64,000 bases of DNA from Terracoccus luteus (GCF_003635045.1 NZ_RBXT01000001.1:1116001-1180000); one strand, 5' to 3'; shown: positions 9,195 through 17,178, counted from the stretch's first letter. The notes: generated by a model from the letters alone, not told the origin. Translations and numbers: made by a program.

Positions 9195-9965
9195 TCAGTC
9201 CGTCGCGATGGAGGCGCGCAGCCGCACCTCCGGCACGGCGGCGCCGTCCGTGCCGCCCGGTGCGCCCGTCTCGTCGACCGGGTCGGTCGGGTCGGTCGGG
9301 TCGGTCGGGTCGAGCAGCCGGCGCCGGGTGGCCCCGTCGGGTTCGAGGCCGGACCCGGTGAGGAAGGTGAGGGCCTCCTCGTCCGCGGCCGGCACCCAGG
9401 CGCAGACCGCGCTGCGGCCCCGCCCCCGGCTGACGTCGACGGCCGCGTTGAGCAGCCGCGAGCCGTGGCCGGCCCGTCGCGCCTCGGGGTGGACGGCGAG
9501 CACGAGCAGCTCGGTGGCGCCCTCGGACAGCGCGTCGGGATCGGGGCTCGGGCCGACGGCGGCGAGCCCGACCACCTGCTCACCCGCGCACGCCACGAGC
9601 AGGACGTGGTCAGGCGACGGGGGCCGCTCCAGCGACGCACGCCAGGCCGACGCGAGCGTCCGCGCCTCGAGCAGCCCCTCGCGCTCGAGGCTCGCGAGGC
9701 GGTCGGCGGGCAGCACCGACCCGAGCGTCTCGCGCAGGACGACCGCCTGCACGAGCCCGACCGCCGGGGCGTCGGTGGCGCGGGCCAGCCGCACGCTCGC
9801 GTCGGCGACGACGGGAGCGGGCCCACCGGCATCCGTGCCGTGGTCGTGCGGGTGGTCGTGCGGGTGGTCCTGCGGGTGGTCGTGCGGGTGGTCGTGCGGG
9901 TGGTCGTGCGCGTGCCCGCCGCCGTCCCCGTGGTCGTGAGCGGGGCCGTGAGCGTGCGTGTCCAT
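9195..9965 (-). CDS. GNAT-family N-acetyltransferase with His/Asp-repeat N-terminus
   Basis: A 256-residue protein. Residues 1-45 are dominated by a His-Asp/His-Pro repeat (units such as DHPH), encoded by imperfect 12-bp tandem repeats at about 9838-9910, and look like a metal-binding arm. Residues ~55-215 form a GNAT acetyltransferase fold, with VGLAAVGPSP, the strand ELLVLAVHPEARRAGHGSRLL (acetyl-CoA loop) and a following helix. The C-terminus has a short DPTDPTDPTDP repeat, again from DNA repeats (9283-9315). It is the first gene of an operon with azlC and azlD, suggesting acetylation of the exported compound or control of the exporter. A GAGGAT hexamer lies six bases before the ATG on the minus strand. 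The substrate is unknown. Confidence 0.78.
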   Translation of the reverse strand: MDTHAHGPAHDHGDGGGHAHDHPHDHPHDHPQDHPHDHPHDHGTDAGGPAPVVADASVRLARATDAPAVGLVQAVVLRETLGSVLPADRLASLEREGLLEARTLASAWRASLERPPSPDHVLLVACAGEQVVGLAAVGPSPDPDALSEGATELLVLAVHPEARRAGHGSRLLNAAVDVSRGRGRSAVCAWVPAADEEALTFLTGSGLEPDGATRRRLLDPTDPTDPTDPVDETGAPGGTDGAAVPEVRLRASIATD

Positions 9966-10003
9966 GACCGAATCCTCGCAGCCGGGGTGTCGGCCCCCGC
10001 GGC

Positions 10004-10009
10004 TACCCT
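10004..10009 (+). promoter_or_regulatory. -10 hexamer of leaderless thyA promoter
   Basis: TACCCT lies six bases before the GTG start of thyA. Confidence 0.6.
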
Positions 10010-10015
10010 TGCGGC

Positions 10016-10828
10016 GTGCGCCAGTACCTCGACCTCCTCGACCACGTCCTGACCCACGGGCAGCAGAAGTCCGACCGCACCGGTACGGGCACGTTGAGCG
10101 TCTTCGGGCACCAGATGCGCTTCGACCTCGCCGACGGCTTCCCGGCGATGACGACGAAGCGGCTGCACCTGCGCTCGATCATCGGCGAGCTGCTGTGGTT
10201 CCTGCGCGGCGACACGAACGTGCGCTGGCTGCAGGAGCGCGGCATCTCGATCTGGGACGAGTGGGCCGACGATAACGGCGACCTCGGGCCCGTCTACGGC
10301 CACCAGTGGCGCTCGTGGCCGACTCCCGACGGCCGTCACGTCGACCAGATCGCGAAGGTCATCGACGCGATCCGCACCGACCCCGACAGCCGGCGCCTCA
10401 TCGTCTCGGCCTGGAACGTCGCCGACGTCGACGACATGGCCCTGCCGCCCTGCCACACGATGTTCCAGTTCTACGTCTCCCCGGCGGGGCCCGACGGCCG
10501 GCGGCGGCTGTCGTGCCAGCTCTACCAGCGCAGCGCCGACATCTTCCTCGGCGTGCCCTTCAACATCGCCTCGTACGCCCTGCTCACGCAGATGATCGCG
10601 CAGCTCACCGACCTCGAGCCGGGGGAGTTCGTGCACACGCTCGGCGACGCCCACCTCTACCTCAACCACCTCGAGCAGGCCCGCGAGCAGCTGACCCGCA
10701 CGCCGCACCCGCTGCCGACGATGCACATCACGCCCGGCAAGCCCGGCATCGACGACTTCGACCTCGACGACTTCGAGCTGCGCGACTACGTCGCCGAGCC
10801 GGGCATCCGCGCCCCCATCGCGGTCTGA
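10016..10828 (+). CDS. thyA: Thymidylate synthase (ThyA)
   Basis: Methylates dUMP to dTMP using methylenetetrahydrofolate and releases dihydrofolate, which FolA next door recycles. At 270 residues it matches the family. Visible signatures are the opening [11 protein letters not shown], the phosphate-binding SDRTGTGT loop, the catalytic Cys in [11 protein letters not shown] and the dUMP-binding [17 protein letters not shown] with DAHLYLNH. The GTG start is six bases after a TACCCT hexamer and there is no ribosome-binding site, so the message is probably leaderless. It ends one base before folA begins. This is the ThyA rather than the flavin-dependent ThyX type; both occur in actinobacteria. 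Confidence 0.97.
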   Translation: MRQYLDLLDHVLTHGQQKSDRTGTGTLSVFGHQMRFDLADGFPAMTTKRLHLRSIIGELLWFLRGDTNVRWLQERGISIWDEWADDNGDLGPVYGHQWRSWPTPDGRHVDQIAKVIDAIRTDPDSRRLIVSAWNVADVDDMALPPCHTMFQFYVSPAGPDGRRRLSCQLYQRSADIFLGVPFNIASYALLTQMIAQLTDLEPGEFVHTLGDAHLYLNHLEQAREQLTRTPHPLPTMHITPGKPGIDDFDLDDFELRDYVAEPGIRAPIAV

Positions 10829-10829
10829 G

Positions 10830-11333
10830 GTGACGCAGGTGGATGCCGGTCCGCGGGTCACGCTCATCGCCGCGGTCGCGCGCAACGGCGTCATCGGCGA
10901 CGGCACCTCGATGCCGTGGCACCTGCCCGCCGACCTGCGCTTCTTCAAGCGCACGACGATGGGCCACCCGATGGTCATGGGCCGGCGCACCTTCGACACG
11001 ATGGGCGTGCTGCCGGGGCGGCGCTCCGTCGTCGTCACCCGCGACCCCGGGTGGTCGGCCGACGGGGCCGAGCGGGCCGGCTCGCTCGAGGAGGCCCTCG
11101 CGGTGGCCGCCACGGCGCCCGACGGCTCCCGCGTCGACGAGGTGTTCGTCGTCGGGGGCGGCGAGATCTACCGGCTCGCGCTGCCGACGGCCGACCGGCT
11201 GCTCGTCACCGAGGTCGACCTCGAGCCCGAGGGGTCGGTGACCTTCCCGGCGATCGACCCGCAGCAGTGGCGCGAGACCGCCCGGGAGGCCGGCGACGGG
11301 TTCGCCGTCGTGACGTGGGAGCGCAGGGTCTGA
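10830..11333 (+). CDS. folA: Dihydrofolate reductase
   Basis: Reduces dihydrofolate to tetrahydrofolate with NADPH. The 167-residue protein shows the N-terminal LIAAVARNGVIGDG loop, the PWHLPADLRFFKR substrate-binding helix with its conserved acidic residue, the NADPH-contacting MGRRTFDTMG and the VVGGGEIYRLAL segment. The start GTG lies one base beyond the thyA stop, so the two are co-transcribed and translationally coupled, a common pairing for dTMP synthesis. An AT-rich promoter region and a large hairpin follow the stop. Confidence 0.96.
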   Translation: MTQVDAGPRVTLIAAVARNGVIGDGTSMPWHLPADLRFFKRTTMGHPMVMGRRTFDTMGVLPGRRSVVVTRDPGWSADGAERAGSLEEALAVAATAPDGSRVDEVFVVGGGEIYRLALPTADRLLVTEVDLEPEGSVTFPAIDPQQWRETAREAGDGFAVVTWERRV

Positions 11334-11383
11334 GGCGGTTCGGCCGACGGGACGAAGAATTTTCAAAGAAATCTCCGCTCGGC

Positions 11384-11412
11384 TGTAACGACCCCGAGGG
11401 TTACGCGATAGT
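11384..11412 (+). promoter_or_regulatory. Orphan promoter with AT-rich upstream element between folA and dapA
   Basis: In a 330-base gap a run of A/T-rich sequence (about 11354-11378, e.g. GAATTTTCAAAG) precedes TGTAAC (11384-11389), then exactly 17 bases, then GATAGT (11407-11412). This has the shape of a strong promoter with an upstream element. GTAAC (11385-11389) and GTTAC (11400-11404) form an inverted repeat across the -35/spacer and could be an operator. Transcription would start near 11419, at the foot of a large hairpin. The remaining gap (11461-11650) shows no convincing gene. Confidence 0.5.
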
Positions 11413-11418
11413 AGGGGT

Positions 11419-11460
11419 GGCGGGGCACTACTCGGACCCCCGAGCGAGTGGTGCCCCGTC
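11419..11460 (+). ncRNA. Large hairpin at the predicted 5' end of an unassigned transcript
   Basis: GGGGCACTACTCG (11422-11434) pairs with CGAGTGGTGCCCC (11445-11457), 13 bp with one G-U pair, around the loop GACCCCCGAG; two or three more pairs extend the base. The upstream inverted repeat has a related loop (GACCCCGAG). It may be the folA terminator, the leader of a long dapA transcript, or a small structured RNA. It resembles the actinobacterial 6C RNA only in outline, because the C runs are 4 and 5, not 6. Confidence 0.35.
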
Positions 11461-11650
11461 CCACAGCCTCCCGCCCCGGTGGACGAGGTCGATGGTCTCG
11501 TCGGCCCCGACCTGAAGGGTGCGGTCGAGGCTCACGCGGCGTCCGTTGCCGGACGCGGCCCCGTCAGCGGGTCGCCGTCCACGACGTCCGGCCGGCTGTC
11601 ACCGCGGGCCACGGCGGCCCGGCGTGCGGGGCCCTCCCGGCCGCTGGCGC

Positions 11651-11656
11651 TAACCT
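11651..11656 (+). promoter_or_regulatory. -10 hexamer of leaderless dapA promoter
   Basis: TAACCT lies seven bases before the dapA ATG. Confidence 0.55.
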
Positions 11657-11663
11657 TGGGCCC

Positions 11664-12551
11664 ATGGCAGCCGCACCCCCGTTCGGACGGGTCCTCTCCG
11701 CGATGGTCACGCCGATGCGGGCCGACGGCACCCTCGACCTCGACGCGGCGCAGCGCCTGGCCACCCACCTCGTCGACGCCGGCCACGACGGCCTCGTCGT
11801 CTCCGGGACGACGGGGGAGTCGCCCACGACCTCCGCCGACGAGAAGGACGAGCTGCTGCGGGCGGTGCTCGACGCCGTCGGCGACCGGTGCACCGTCATC
11901 GCCGGGGTGGGCAGCAACGACACCGCCAAGAGCGCCGAGAACGCGCAGCTGGCGCAGAAGGCCGGCGCGCACGGCGCCCTCGTCGTCACCCCGTACTACA
12001 ACAAGCCCCCGCAGGCCGGCCTCGTCGCCCACTTCCGCGCCATCGCCGACGCGAGCGACCTGCCGGTCATGCTCTACGACATCCCCGGCCGCTCGGGCAT
12101 CGCCATCGCCCGTGAGACCTATCTCGCCGTGTCCGAGCACGAGCGCATCGTCGCCGTGAAGGACGCCCGCGCCGACCTCGCCCTCGCCGGCGAGCTCATG
12201 GCGAGCACCGGCCTCGCCTGGTACTCCGGCGACGACGCGATGAACCTCACCCACTTCGCGAACGGCGCCGTCGGGTTCGTCGGCGTCACCTCGCAGGTGG
12301 CCCCGGCCGCCTACCGTCGTCTCGCCGACGCCGCCGTGGCCGGCCGGTACGACGAGGCCCTCGAGCTGCACCGGGGCCTCGGCCCGATCGTGCACGCGGT
12401 CATGGACGTGACCCAGGGCGCCATCACGGCCAAGGCCGCCCTCGTGCTGCAGGGGCACCTCGCCGACCCCGCCGTGCGCCTCCCGCTCGTCCCCGCCGAC
12501 GAGGATCAGACCGCGTTGCTGCGCCACGCCCTCACCACGATCCCGGGCTGA
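11664..12551 (+). CDS. dapA: 4-hydroxy-tetrahydrodipicolinate synthase
   Basis: Condenses pyruvate with aspartate semialdehyde, the committed step to lysine and diaminopimelate. The 295 residues form the NAL/DapA TIM barrel. The substrate loop VVSGTTGESPT, the proton-relay segment TPYYNKPPQ, the pyruvate-binding YDIPGRSG and the Schiff-base lysine in IVAVKDAR are all in place. The ATG at 11664 fits the family N-terminus and the -10 hexamer seven bases upstream. The frame runs 216 bases further back, but that extension is Arg/Gly-rich and unlike DapA. rnj follows about 140 bases downstream, a common actinobacterial order. Confidence 0.96.
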   Translation: MAAAPPFGRVLSAMVTPMRADGTLDLDAAQRLATHLVDAGHDGLVVSGTTGESPTTSADEKDELLRAVLDAVGDRCTVIAGVGSNDTAKSAENAQLAQKAGAHGALVVTPYYNKPPQAGLVAHFRAIADASDLPVMLYDIPGRSGIAIARETYLAVSEHERIVAVKDARADLALAGELMASTGLAWYSGDDAMNLTHFANGAVGFVGVTSQVAPAAYRRLADAAVAGRYDEALELHRGLGPIVHAVMDVTQGAITAKAALVLQGHLADPAVRLPLVPADEDQTALLRHALTTIPG

Positions 12552-12621
12552 CCACCCGCCGGGCCACCCGGCATCCGTCACGACCGTCCCACCCGAAGAC
12601 TGTGATCCACCCGTTCCACCC

Positions 12622-12660
12622 GACCGACCGAACAGACCGACCGAACAGACCGACCGAGCC
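12622..12660 (+). repeat. 13-bp tandem repeat upstream of rnj
   Basis: Three near-identical 13-base units (GACCGACCGAACA, the last ending GAGCC) lie 35-70 bases before the RNase J start, in the otherwise empty dapA-rnj gap. It falls in the probable mRNA leader and cannot be read as a continuation of either gene. Confidence 0.7.
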
Positions 12661-12692
12661 GCGCACCGCGCGGACGCCACGACAGGACACCT

Positions 12693-14378
12693 GTGAGCCA
12701 TCCCCACCCCGAGCTGACCACCCCGCCGCCCCTGCCCGACGACGCCCTGCGGGTCGTGGCGCTCGGCGGCCTCGGCGAGGTCGGGCGCAACATGGCCGTG
12801 CTCGAGACGAAGGGCCGGCTGCTCGTCATCGACTGCGGCGTGCTCTTCCCCGAGGACCACCACCCCGGCGTCGACCTCATCCTCCCCGACTTCAGCTACA
12901 TCCGGGACCGCCTCGACGACATCGAGGCCATCGTGCTCACGCACGGCCACGAGGACCACATCGGCGCGGTGCCCTACCTGCTGCGCCTCAAGGGCGACAT
13001 CCCGCTCATCGGCTCGACCTTGACGCTCGCCCTCATCGAGGCCAAGCTCAAGGAGCACCGGATCCGGCCCTACACGATGGCCGTCAAGGAGGGCCAGCGT
13101 GAGCGCCTCGGCGTCTTCGACCTCGAGTTCGTCGCCGTCAACCACTCGATCCCCGACGCGCTCGCCGTCTTCGTGCGCACCGAGGCCGGCACGCTGCTGC
13201 ACACCGGCGACTTCAAGATGGACCAGCTGCCGCTCGACGGCCGCCTCACCGACCTGCGTGCCTTCGCCCGCCTCGGCGAGGAGGGGGTCGACCTCTTCCT
13301 CACCGACAGCACGAACGCCGACGTGCCGGGCTTCACCACGCCCGAGCTCGAGATCGCCCCCGCGATCGACAAGGTCATGCGCCACGCCCAGCGGCGTGTC
13401 ATCGTGGCCTGCTTCAGCAGCCACGTGCACCGCGTGCAGCAGGTGCTCAACGCGGCCGAGAAGGCCGGCCGCAAGGTGGCCATGGTCGGCCGCTCGATGG
13501 TGCGCAACATGGGCATCGCCGCCGAGCTGGGCTACCTGCACGTGCCCGACGGCATCCTCATCGACATCAAGCGCATCGACAGCCTGCGCGACGACGAGGT
13601 CGTGCTCATCTGCACCGGTTCGCAGGGCGAGCCGATGGCGGCGCTGTCGCGCATGGCCAACCGCGAGCACCGCATCGACGTCGGCGAGGGCGACACCGTC
13701 CTGCTCGCGAGCAGCCTCATCCCCGGCAACGAGAACGCCGTCTACCGCATCATCAACGGGCTCATGCGCCTAGGCGCGGACGTCGTGCACAAGGGCAACG
13801 CGAAGGTGCACGTCTCGGGCCACGCAAGCGCCGGTGAGCTGCTCTACTGCTACAACATCGTCAAGCCCCGCAACGTGCTGCCGGTGCACGGCGAGTGGCG
13901 TCACATGTACGCCAACGCCGAGCTGGCGAAGATGTCGGGGGTCCCGGCCCAGAACGTCGTGCTGGCCGAGGACGGGGTCGTCATCGACCTGGTCGAGGGT
14001 CAGGCGTCCATCGTGGGCGTCATCGAGGCCGGCTACACCTACGTCGACGGGAGCAACATCGGCGGCACCGACGAGGCGCTGCTCAAGGACCGCCGCATCC
14101 TGCGTGACGAGGGCTTCATCACGTGCATCGTCGTGCTCGACGCGGCCACCGGCAAGATCGCCAGCGGCCCGGAGATCACGGCTCGCGGCTTCGTCGAGGA
14201 CGAGGAGATCTTCAAGCAGGTCATCCCGAAGGTCGAACGGGCCATCGAGGACGCCGTCGCCGGAGGGGTCCGCGACGACCACCAGCTGCAGCAGGTCATC
14301 CGCCGCACCGTGGGCTCGTGGGTCGGCGGCAAGATCCGCCGCCGGCCGATGATCATCCCGGTCGTCCTGCAGGCCTGA
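12693..14378 (+). CDS. rnj: Ribonuclease J
   Basis: Metallo-beta-lactamase/beta-CASP ribonuclease with endo- and 5'-3' exonuclease activity, acting in mRNA decay and rRNA maturation. The 561-residue protein has the metal-binding motif LTHGHEDHIG (~residues 82-91), later ligands in HTGDFKMD, the beta-CASP segment (ACFSSHVHRVQQV, VGRSM) and the VSGHAS and LPVHGEWRHM motifs, followed by the C-terminal RNase J domain. The GTG start follows ACAGGAC at fair spacing. It is four bases from the next gene, suggesting co-transcription. Along with pnp this gives two major RNA-decay enzymes in the window. Confidence 0.95.
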   Translation: MSHPHPELTTPPPLPDDALRVVALGGLGEVGRNMAVLETKGRLLVIDCGVLFPEDHHPGVDLILPDFSYIRDRLDDIEAIVLTHGHEDHIGAVPYLLRLKGDIPLIGSTLTLALIEAKLKEHRIRPYTMAVKEGQRERLGVFDLEFVAVNHSIPDALAVFVRTEAGTLLHTGDFKMDQLPLDGRLTDLRAFARLGEEGVDLFLTDSTNADVPGFTTPELEIAPAIDKVMRHAQRRVIVACFSSHVHRVQQVLNAAEKAGRKVAMVGRSMVRNMGIAAELGYLHVPDGILIDIKRIDSLRDDEVVLICTGSQGEPMAALSRMANREHRIDVGEGDTVLLASSLIPGNENAVYRIINGLMRLGADVVHKGNAKVHVSGHASAGELLYCYNIVKPRNVLPVHGEWRHMYANAELAKMSGVPAQNVVLAEDGVVIDLVEGQASIVGVIEAGYTYVDGSNIGGTDEALLKDRRILRDEGFITCIVVLDAATGKIASGPEITARGFVEDEEIFKQVIPKVERAIEDAVAGGVRDDHQLQQVIRRTVGSWVGGKIRRRPMIIPVVLQA

Positions 14379-14382
14379 GGGC

Positions 14383-15375
14383 GTGGGGGACAGGCACGCG
14401 CGACGCGGGGCCCACCCGCGGTGGCGGCGGGCCGGCGACGTCGCGGTGCTGCTCGTGCTGCTCGCCCTCGTGCTCGTCGGAGCGGCGCGCTTCGTCGACA
14501 CGACGTGGGCGCCCGTCGTCGTGGCGCAGACCGCCGGACCGTTCGTGGTCGTCGGCCTCGTGCTGCTGCTCGTCGGCGCCGCCCTGCTGCGCCGTTGGTG
14601 GACCCTGCTGCCGGTCGGGGCGGCCCTCGCCGCCTCGCTCGTCGTCGCCGGGCCGACGTTCGTCGCGCACACCTCGCCCGGGGCGAAGGTGAACCTGACC
14701 GTCGTCGCGCAGAACATGCGCTTCGGCGGGGCCGACAGCGACATGCTCATGGATGCCGTCCGGTTGCGCAGCGCCGACGTGCTCGTCGTCACCGAGCTGA
14801 CCCCGGAGGCCGCCGACCGGCTCGCGGCCTCGGGCGCGACCGACTGGTTCCGGTACCAGGTGGGCGAGCCGGTGGAGGACTCCTTCACCGGCACCCGCGT
14901 CTACTCCCGCTACCCGCTCACGACGGTGACCGAGGGCGACGACCCGTCGGTCGAGCAGACCCCGAGCCACCAGCCCGAGGTGCTCGTCGACGTGGGCGGC
15001 ACGGCGGTGCGGCTCAAGGCGGTGCACGTCGTCGCGCCCATCACCCGGTCCACGCCGGAGTGGCGGGCCGGCCTGACCGCCCTCGCGGACTGGTCGCGGC
15101 GGCAGAGCGAGGACGCGCCGCTGGTCCTCGCCGGCGACTTCAACTCCGGCTTCGGCCACCCCGGGTTCCGGCAGGCCGCCTCGGGCCTGCTCGACGCCGA
15201 GCGGGAGGCCGGGCTCGGCTGGGTGCGCACGTGGCCGTACCTCGGCCAGCGCGTGCCGGCCTACGTCCAGATCGACCACGTGCTCACCCGGGGGCTCGTC
15301 CTCGTCGCGGCCGGGCACACCGTCGTCCACGGCACCGACCACGCCCTCGTCTGGGCGAGCTTCTCCCTGCGCTGA
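14383..15375 (+). CDS. Membrane-anchored endonuclease/exonuclease/phosphatase-family protein
   Basis: A 330-residue protein with three hydrophobic segments (about 19-37, 46-64, 70-88). An exported or cytosolic EEP domain follows, beginning VNLTVVAQNMRFGG. Family catalytic elements are visible: the QNMRF strand, the acidic VVTELTPE motif, LVLAGDFNSG (the Asp-Asn pair) and a closing GTDHALVWASF (Asp-His pair). EEP enzymes hydrolyse phosphodiesters in nucleic acids, lipids or phosphoinositides; the membrane anchor suggests an envelope substrate. The GTG start lies four bases after rnj. The exact reaction cannot be inferred. Confidence 0.8.
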   Translation: MGDRHARRGAHPRWRRAGDVAVLLVLLALVLVGAARFVDTTWAPVVVAQTAGPFVVVGLVLLLVGAALLRRWWTLLPVGAALAASLVVAGPTFVAHTSPGAKVNLTVVAQNMRFGGADSDMLMDAVRLRSADVLVVTELTPEAADRLAASGATDWFRYQVGEPVEDSFTGTRVYSRYPLTTVTEGDDPSVEQTPSHQPEVLVDVGGTAVRLKAVHVVAPITRSTPEWRAGLTALADWSRRQSEDAPLVLAGDFNSGFGHPGFRQAASGLLDAEREAGLGWVRTWPYLGQRVPAYVQIDHVLTRGLVLVAAGHTVVHGTDHALVWASFSLR

Positions 15376-15388
15376 CCGCCGCAGGGGC

Positions 15389-15420
15389 GGCCCGCCGCCA
15401 CCCCGACGACCGGGCGGGCC
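15389..15420. terminator. Hairpin between convergent EEP and aminotransferase genes
   Basis: GGCCCGCC (15389-15396) pairs perfectly with GGCGGGCC (15413-15420) around a 16-base loop, between two convergent stop codons. No T-tract. Confidence 0.45.
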
Positions 15421-15460
15421 AAGCGGGCCGCTGACCGCTCCGGCCGCGAGCCCGACGGTC

Positions 15461-16846
15461 TCACCAGGGTCGGGCGACCTCGGCGTCGCGGGGGTCCTCG
15501 CCCTCGATCTGCCAGCCGCGCTCGCCGCGCACCCACGTCGCGGCCGGACCCTGCTCGACGAGCAGCGTCACGCCGCGCACGAGCCGGTCGACGCCCTCGG
15601 CGGTCGAGGCGAGACCGAGGCTGACCCGCACCGCCGTCGTCGAGCGCTCCTGCCACGGGTCGTCGAGCAGCTCGTCGACGAGCAGGTGGGCGCAGAACTT
15701 GCCGTCGCGCACGCCGATGCCGTGCTCGACCGAGAGCACCTGCGAGACGAGGGAGGAGTCCCAGCCCTCGAGGGTGAAGGCGAGCACGCCGACGCGGTCG
15801 TGGTCGTCGCCGAAGATCGAGAGCAGCTCGAGCCCGGGCACCGCCTCGAGCCCGGCCCGCAGGCGCGCGAGCAGCTCGGCCTCGTGGGCCTCGATCGCCT
15901 CGCGGTGGGTGCGGATCGTCGCGCACGCCGCGGCGATGGCGACGGCGCCGATGACGTTGGGGCTGCCGCCCTCGTGGCGTGCGGGGCCGGTCGCCCAGGC
16001 CGTGCCCGCCTCGGTGACGGCGGTCGTGGCCCCGCCACCGAAGAGGTAGGGCGTGCCGGCGTCGAGCCAGTCGGAACGTCCGACGAGCACGCCCGCGCCG
16101 AAGGGGGCATAGGTCTTGTGGCCGGAGAAGGCGACGTAGTCGGCGTCCCAGGCGGCGAGGTCGATCTCGCGGTGGGCCGAGAGCTGGGCGGCGTCGACGG
16201 CGATGCGGGCCCCGTGCCGGTGGGCGAGCTCGGCGAGGCGGGCGACCGGCCAGACCTCGCCCGTGACGTTCGAGGCGCCGGTGACGACGACGAGGCGGTG
16301 GCGGGCGGGGTGGTCGGCCAGCGCCTCCTCGAGCAGTGCGGCAGCGTCGTCGGGCGACTGCGGGACGGGCAGGCGCACGGTGCGCGAGCGGCCCCACGGC
16401 AGCAGGGTCGAGTGGTGCTCGGAGCCGAAGACGAAGACCGTCGTGCGGCCGGGGAGCGCCTTGCTCAGCAGGGCCCACGAGTCGGTCGTCGTGCGGGTGA
16501 AGAGCACGGTGTCGCCCTCGCGTGCCCCGACGAACCGGGCCACCTCGGCGCGGGCCTGCTCGTACCACGCGCTCGTCACCCGCGAGGCGTACCCGGCCCC
16601 GCGGTGCACCGAGGCGTACGTCTCCAGGGCTCGGTCGACGGCATCCTTGACGGTGCGCAGGGCCGGCGTGGATGCCGCGTGGTCGAGGTTGGCGTAGGGC
16701 TGCGGACCGCTGAGGGTCGGCACCTGCAGGGCCGAGCCGACGGTCTCGGGGAGGGTGCCGGGGGAGGCGACGACGCGCAGGGCGCGGGTCCGCAGGACGG
16801 GCAGGGCCGGCTGGCAGCGGCTCGTGGTGCTGGGAAGGACCGACAT
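15461..16846 (-). CDS. Class V PLP-dependent aminotransferase / SufS-like enzyme under a SAM-IV riboswitch
   Basis: A 461-residue fold-type I PLP enzyme of the aminotransferase class V/cysteine desulfurase group. The Schiff-base lysine is K244 in SGHKTY. The preceding DAAQLSAHREID and the GSEHHSTLLPW segment are family marks. Cys385 in GKFCAHLL sits where SufS-type desulfurases keep their persulfide cysteine. A C-terminal extension (~430-461, WVRGERGWQIEG) is extra to SufS. The ATG at 16846 follows AGGAG and begins just after a SAM-IV riboswitch. A longer in-frame start at 17008 would translate the riboswitch itself and is rejected. SAM control implies a role in sulfur amino acid metabolism, but the substrate is unknown. 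It is a single-gene unit without suf partners. Confidence 0.85.
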   Translation of the reverse strand: MSVLPSTTSRCQPALPVLRTRALRVVASPGTLPETVGSALQVPTLSGPQPYANLDHAASTPALRTVKDAVDRALETYASVHRGAGYASRVTSAWYEQARAEVARFVGAREGDTVLFTRTTTDSWALLSKALPGRTTVFVFGSEHHSTLLPWGRSRTVRLPVPQSPDDAAALLEEALADHPARHRLVVVTGASNVTGEVWPVARLAELAHRHGARIAVDAAQLSAHREIDLAAWDADYVAFSGHKTYAPFGAGVLVGRSDWLDAGTPYLFGGGATTAVTEAGTAWATGPARHEGGSPNVIGAVAIAAACATIRTHREAIEAHEAELLARLRAGLEAVPGLELLSIFGDDHDRVGVLAFTLEGWDSSLVSQVLSVEHGIGVRDGKFCAHLLVDELLDDPWQERSTTAVRVSLGLASTAEGVDRLVRGVTLLVEQGPAATWVRGERGWQIEGEDPRDAEVARPW

Positions 16847-16885
16847 CGGGGTACTCCTGTGGGGCCAGGGGACCCACCGGGTGCA

Positions 16886-17016
16886 GGTCCGCGCTTGCCG
16901 GCCCTGCTGCTCGTGCTGCGAGCGTGAGGGGACGGCCGGGTCGTCACCCGGAGCACCCCACCGCGGAGGAGGGTTGCCGACCAGCGAGCCGGGGCTTGTC
17001 ACTGGCACTCATGACC
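16886..17016 (-). promoter_or_regulatory. SAM-IV riboswitch
   Basis: On the minus strand the 131 bases start with GGTCATGAGTGCCAG and continue through CAAGCCCCGGCT, TCGGCAACCCTCC and GCGGTGGGGTG to GGGTGACGACC, then close with GGCAAGCGCGGACC. These blocks and their order match my recollection of actinobacterial SAM-IV aptamers nearly base for base. P1 forms from GGTC with GACC, and the distal CGGCAAGCGCGG block fits the pseudoknot element specific to this class. It lies 39 bases upstream of the start codon. A following GGTGGG/CCCAC pairing close to the AGGAG site could hide the ribosome-binding site when SAM binds. Confidence 0.92.
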
Positions 17017-17023
17017 TGCGTCG

Positions 17024-17053
17024 AGGGTAGGCGGGCGCGCGCGAACCTGTCCA
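17024..17053 (-). promoter_or_regulatory. Promoter of the SAM-IV riboswitch transcript
   Basis: Minus strand: TGGACA (17048-17053), an 18-base spacer and TACCCT (17024-17029). Transcription would start at about 17017-17018, directly at the aptamer's P1. Confidence 0.65.
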
Positions 17054-17140
17054 CCGTCGCCCGAGGGCGTGTCGTCATCTGAGACGCGGCGCCCGAGGGG
17101 CGGACAGGACCGCCGAGCCCGGGGGTCGGGGATGCGCCGC

Positions 17141-17178
17141 ACCGGATGCGGACCGGATGCGGACCGGACGCGGACCGG
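17141..17178 (+). repeat. 11-bp tandem repeat upstream of ftsK
   Basis: ACCGGATGCGG is repeated three times (third copy with one change, ACCGGACGCGG) plus a five-base partial copy, about 55-90 bases before the ftsK start. Just upstream is GGATGCGCC, a relative of the unit. It lies between two divergent promoters. Confidence 0.7.

Noticed and set aside
11419-11460. 6C small RNA
   Set aside because: Two C-rich loops in tandem are suggestive, but the runs are 4 and 5 C and the first stem is only 5 bp; kept as an unassigned hairpin.
11427-11534. 35-codon minus-strand ORF (starts MSLDRTLQVGADETIDLVH)
   Set aside because: Plausible sequence but no ribosome-binding site or promoter seen, and its end lies inside the hairpin; too little to call a gene.
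16847-17008. N-terminal extension of the class V aminotransferase to 17008
   Set aside because: It would translate the SAM-IV aptamer; the AGGAG site belongs to the ATG at 16846.
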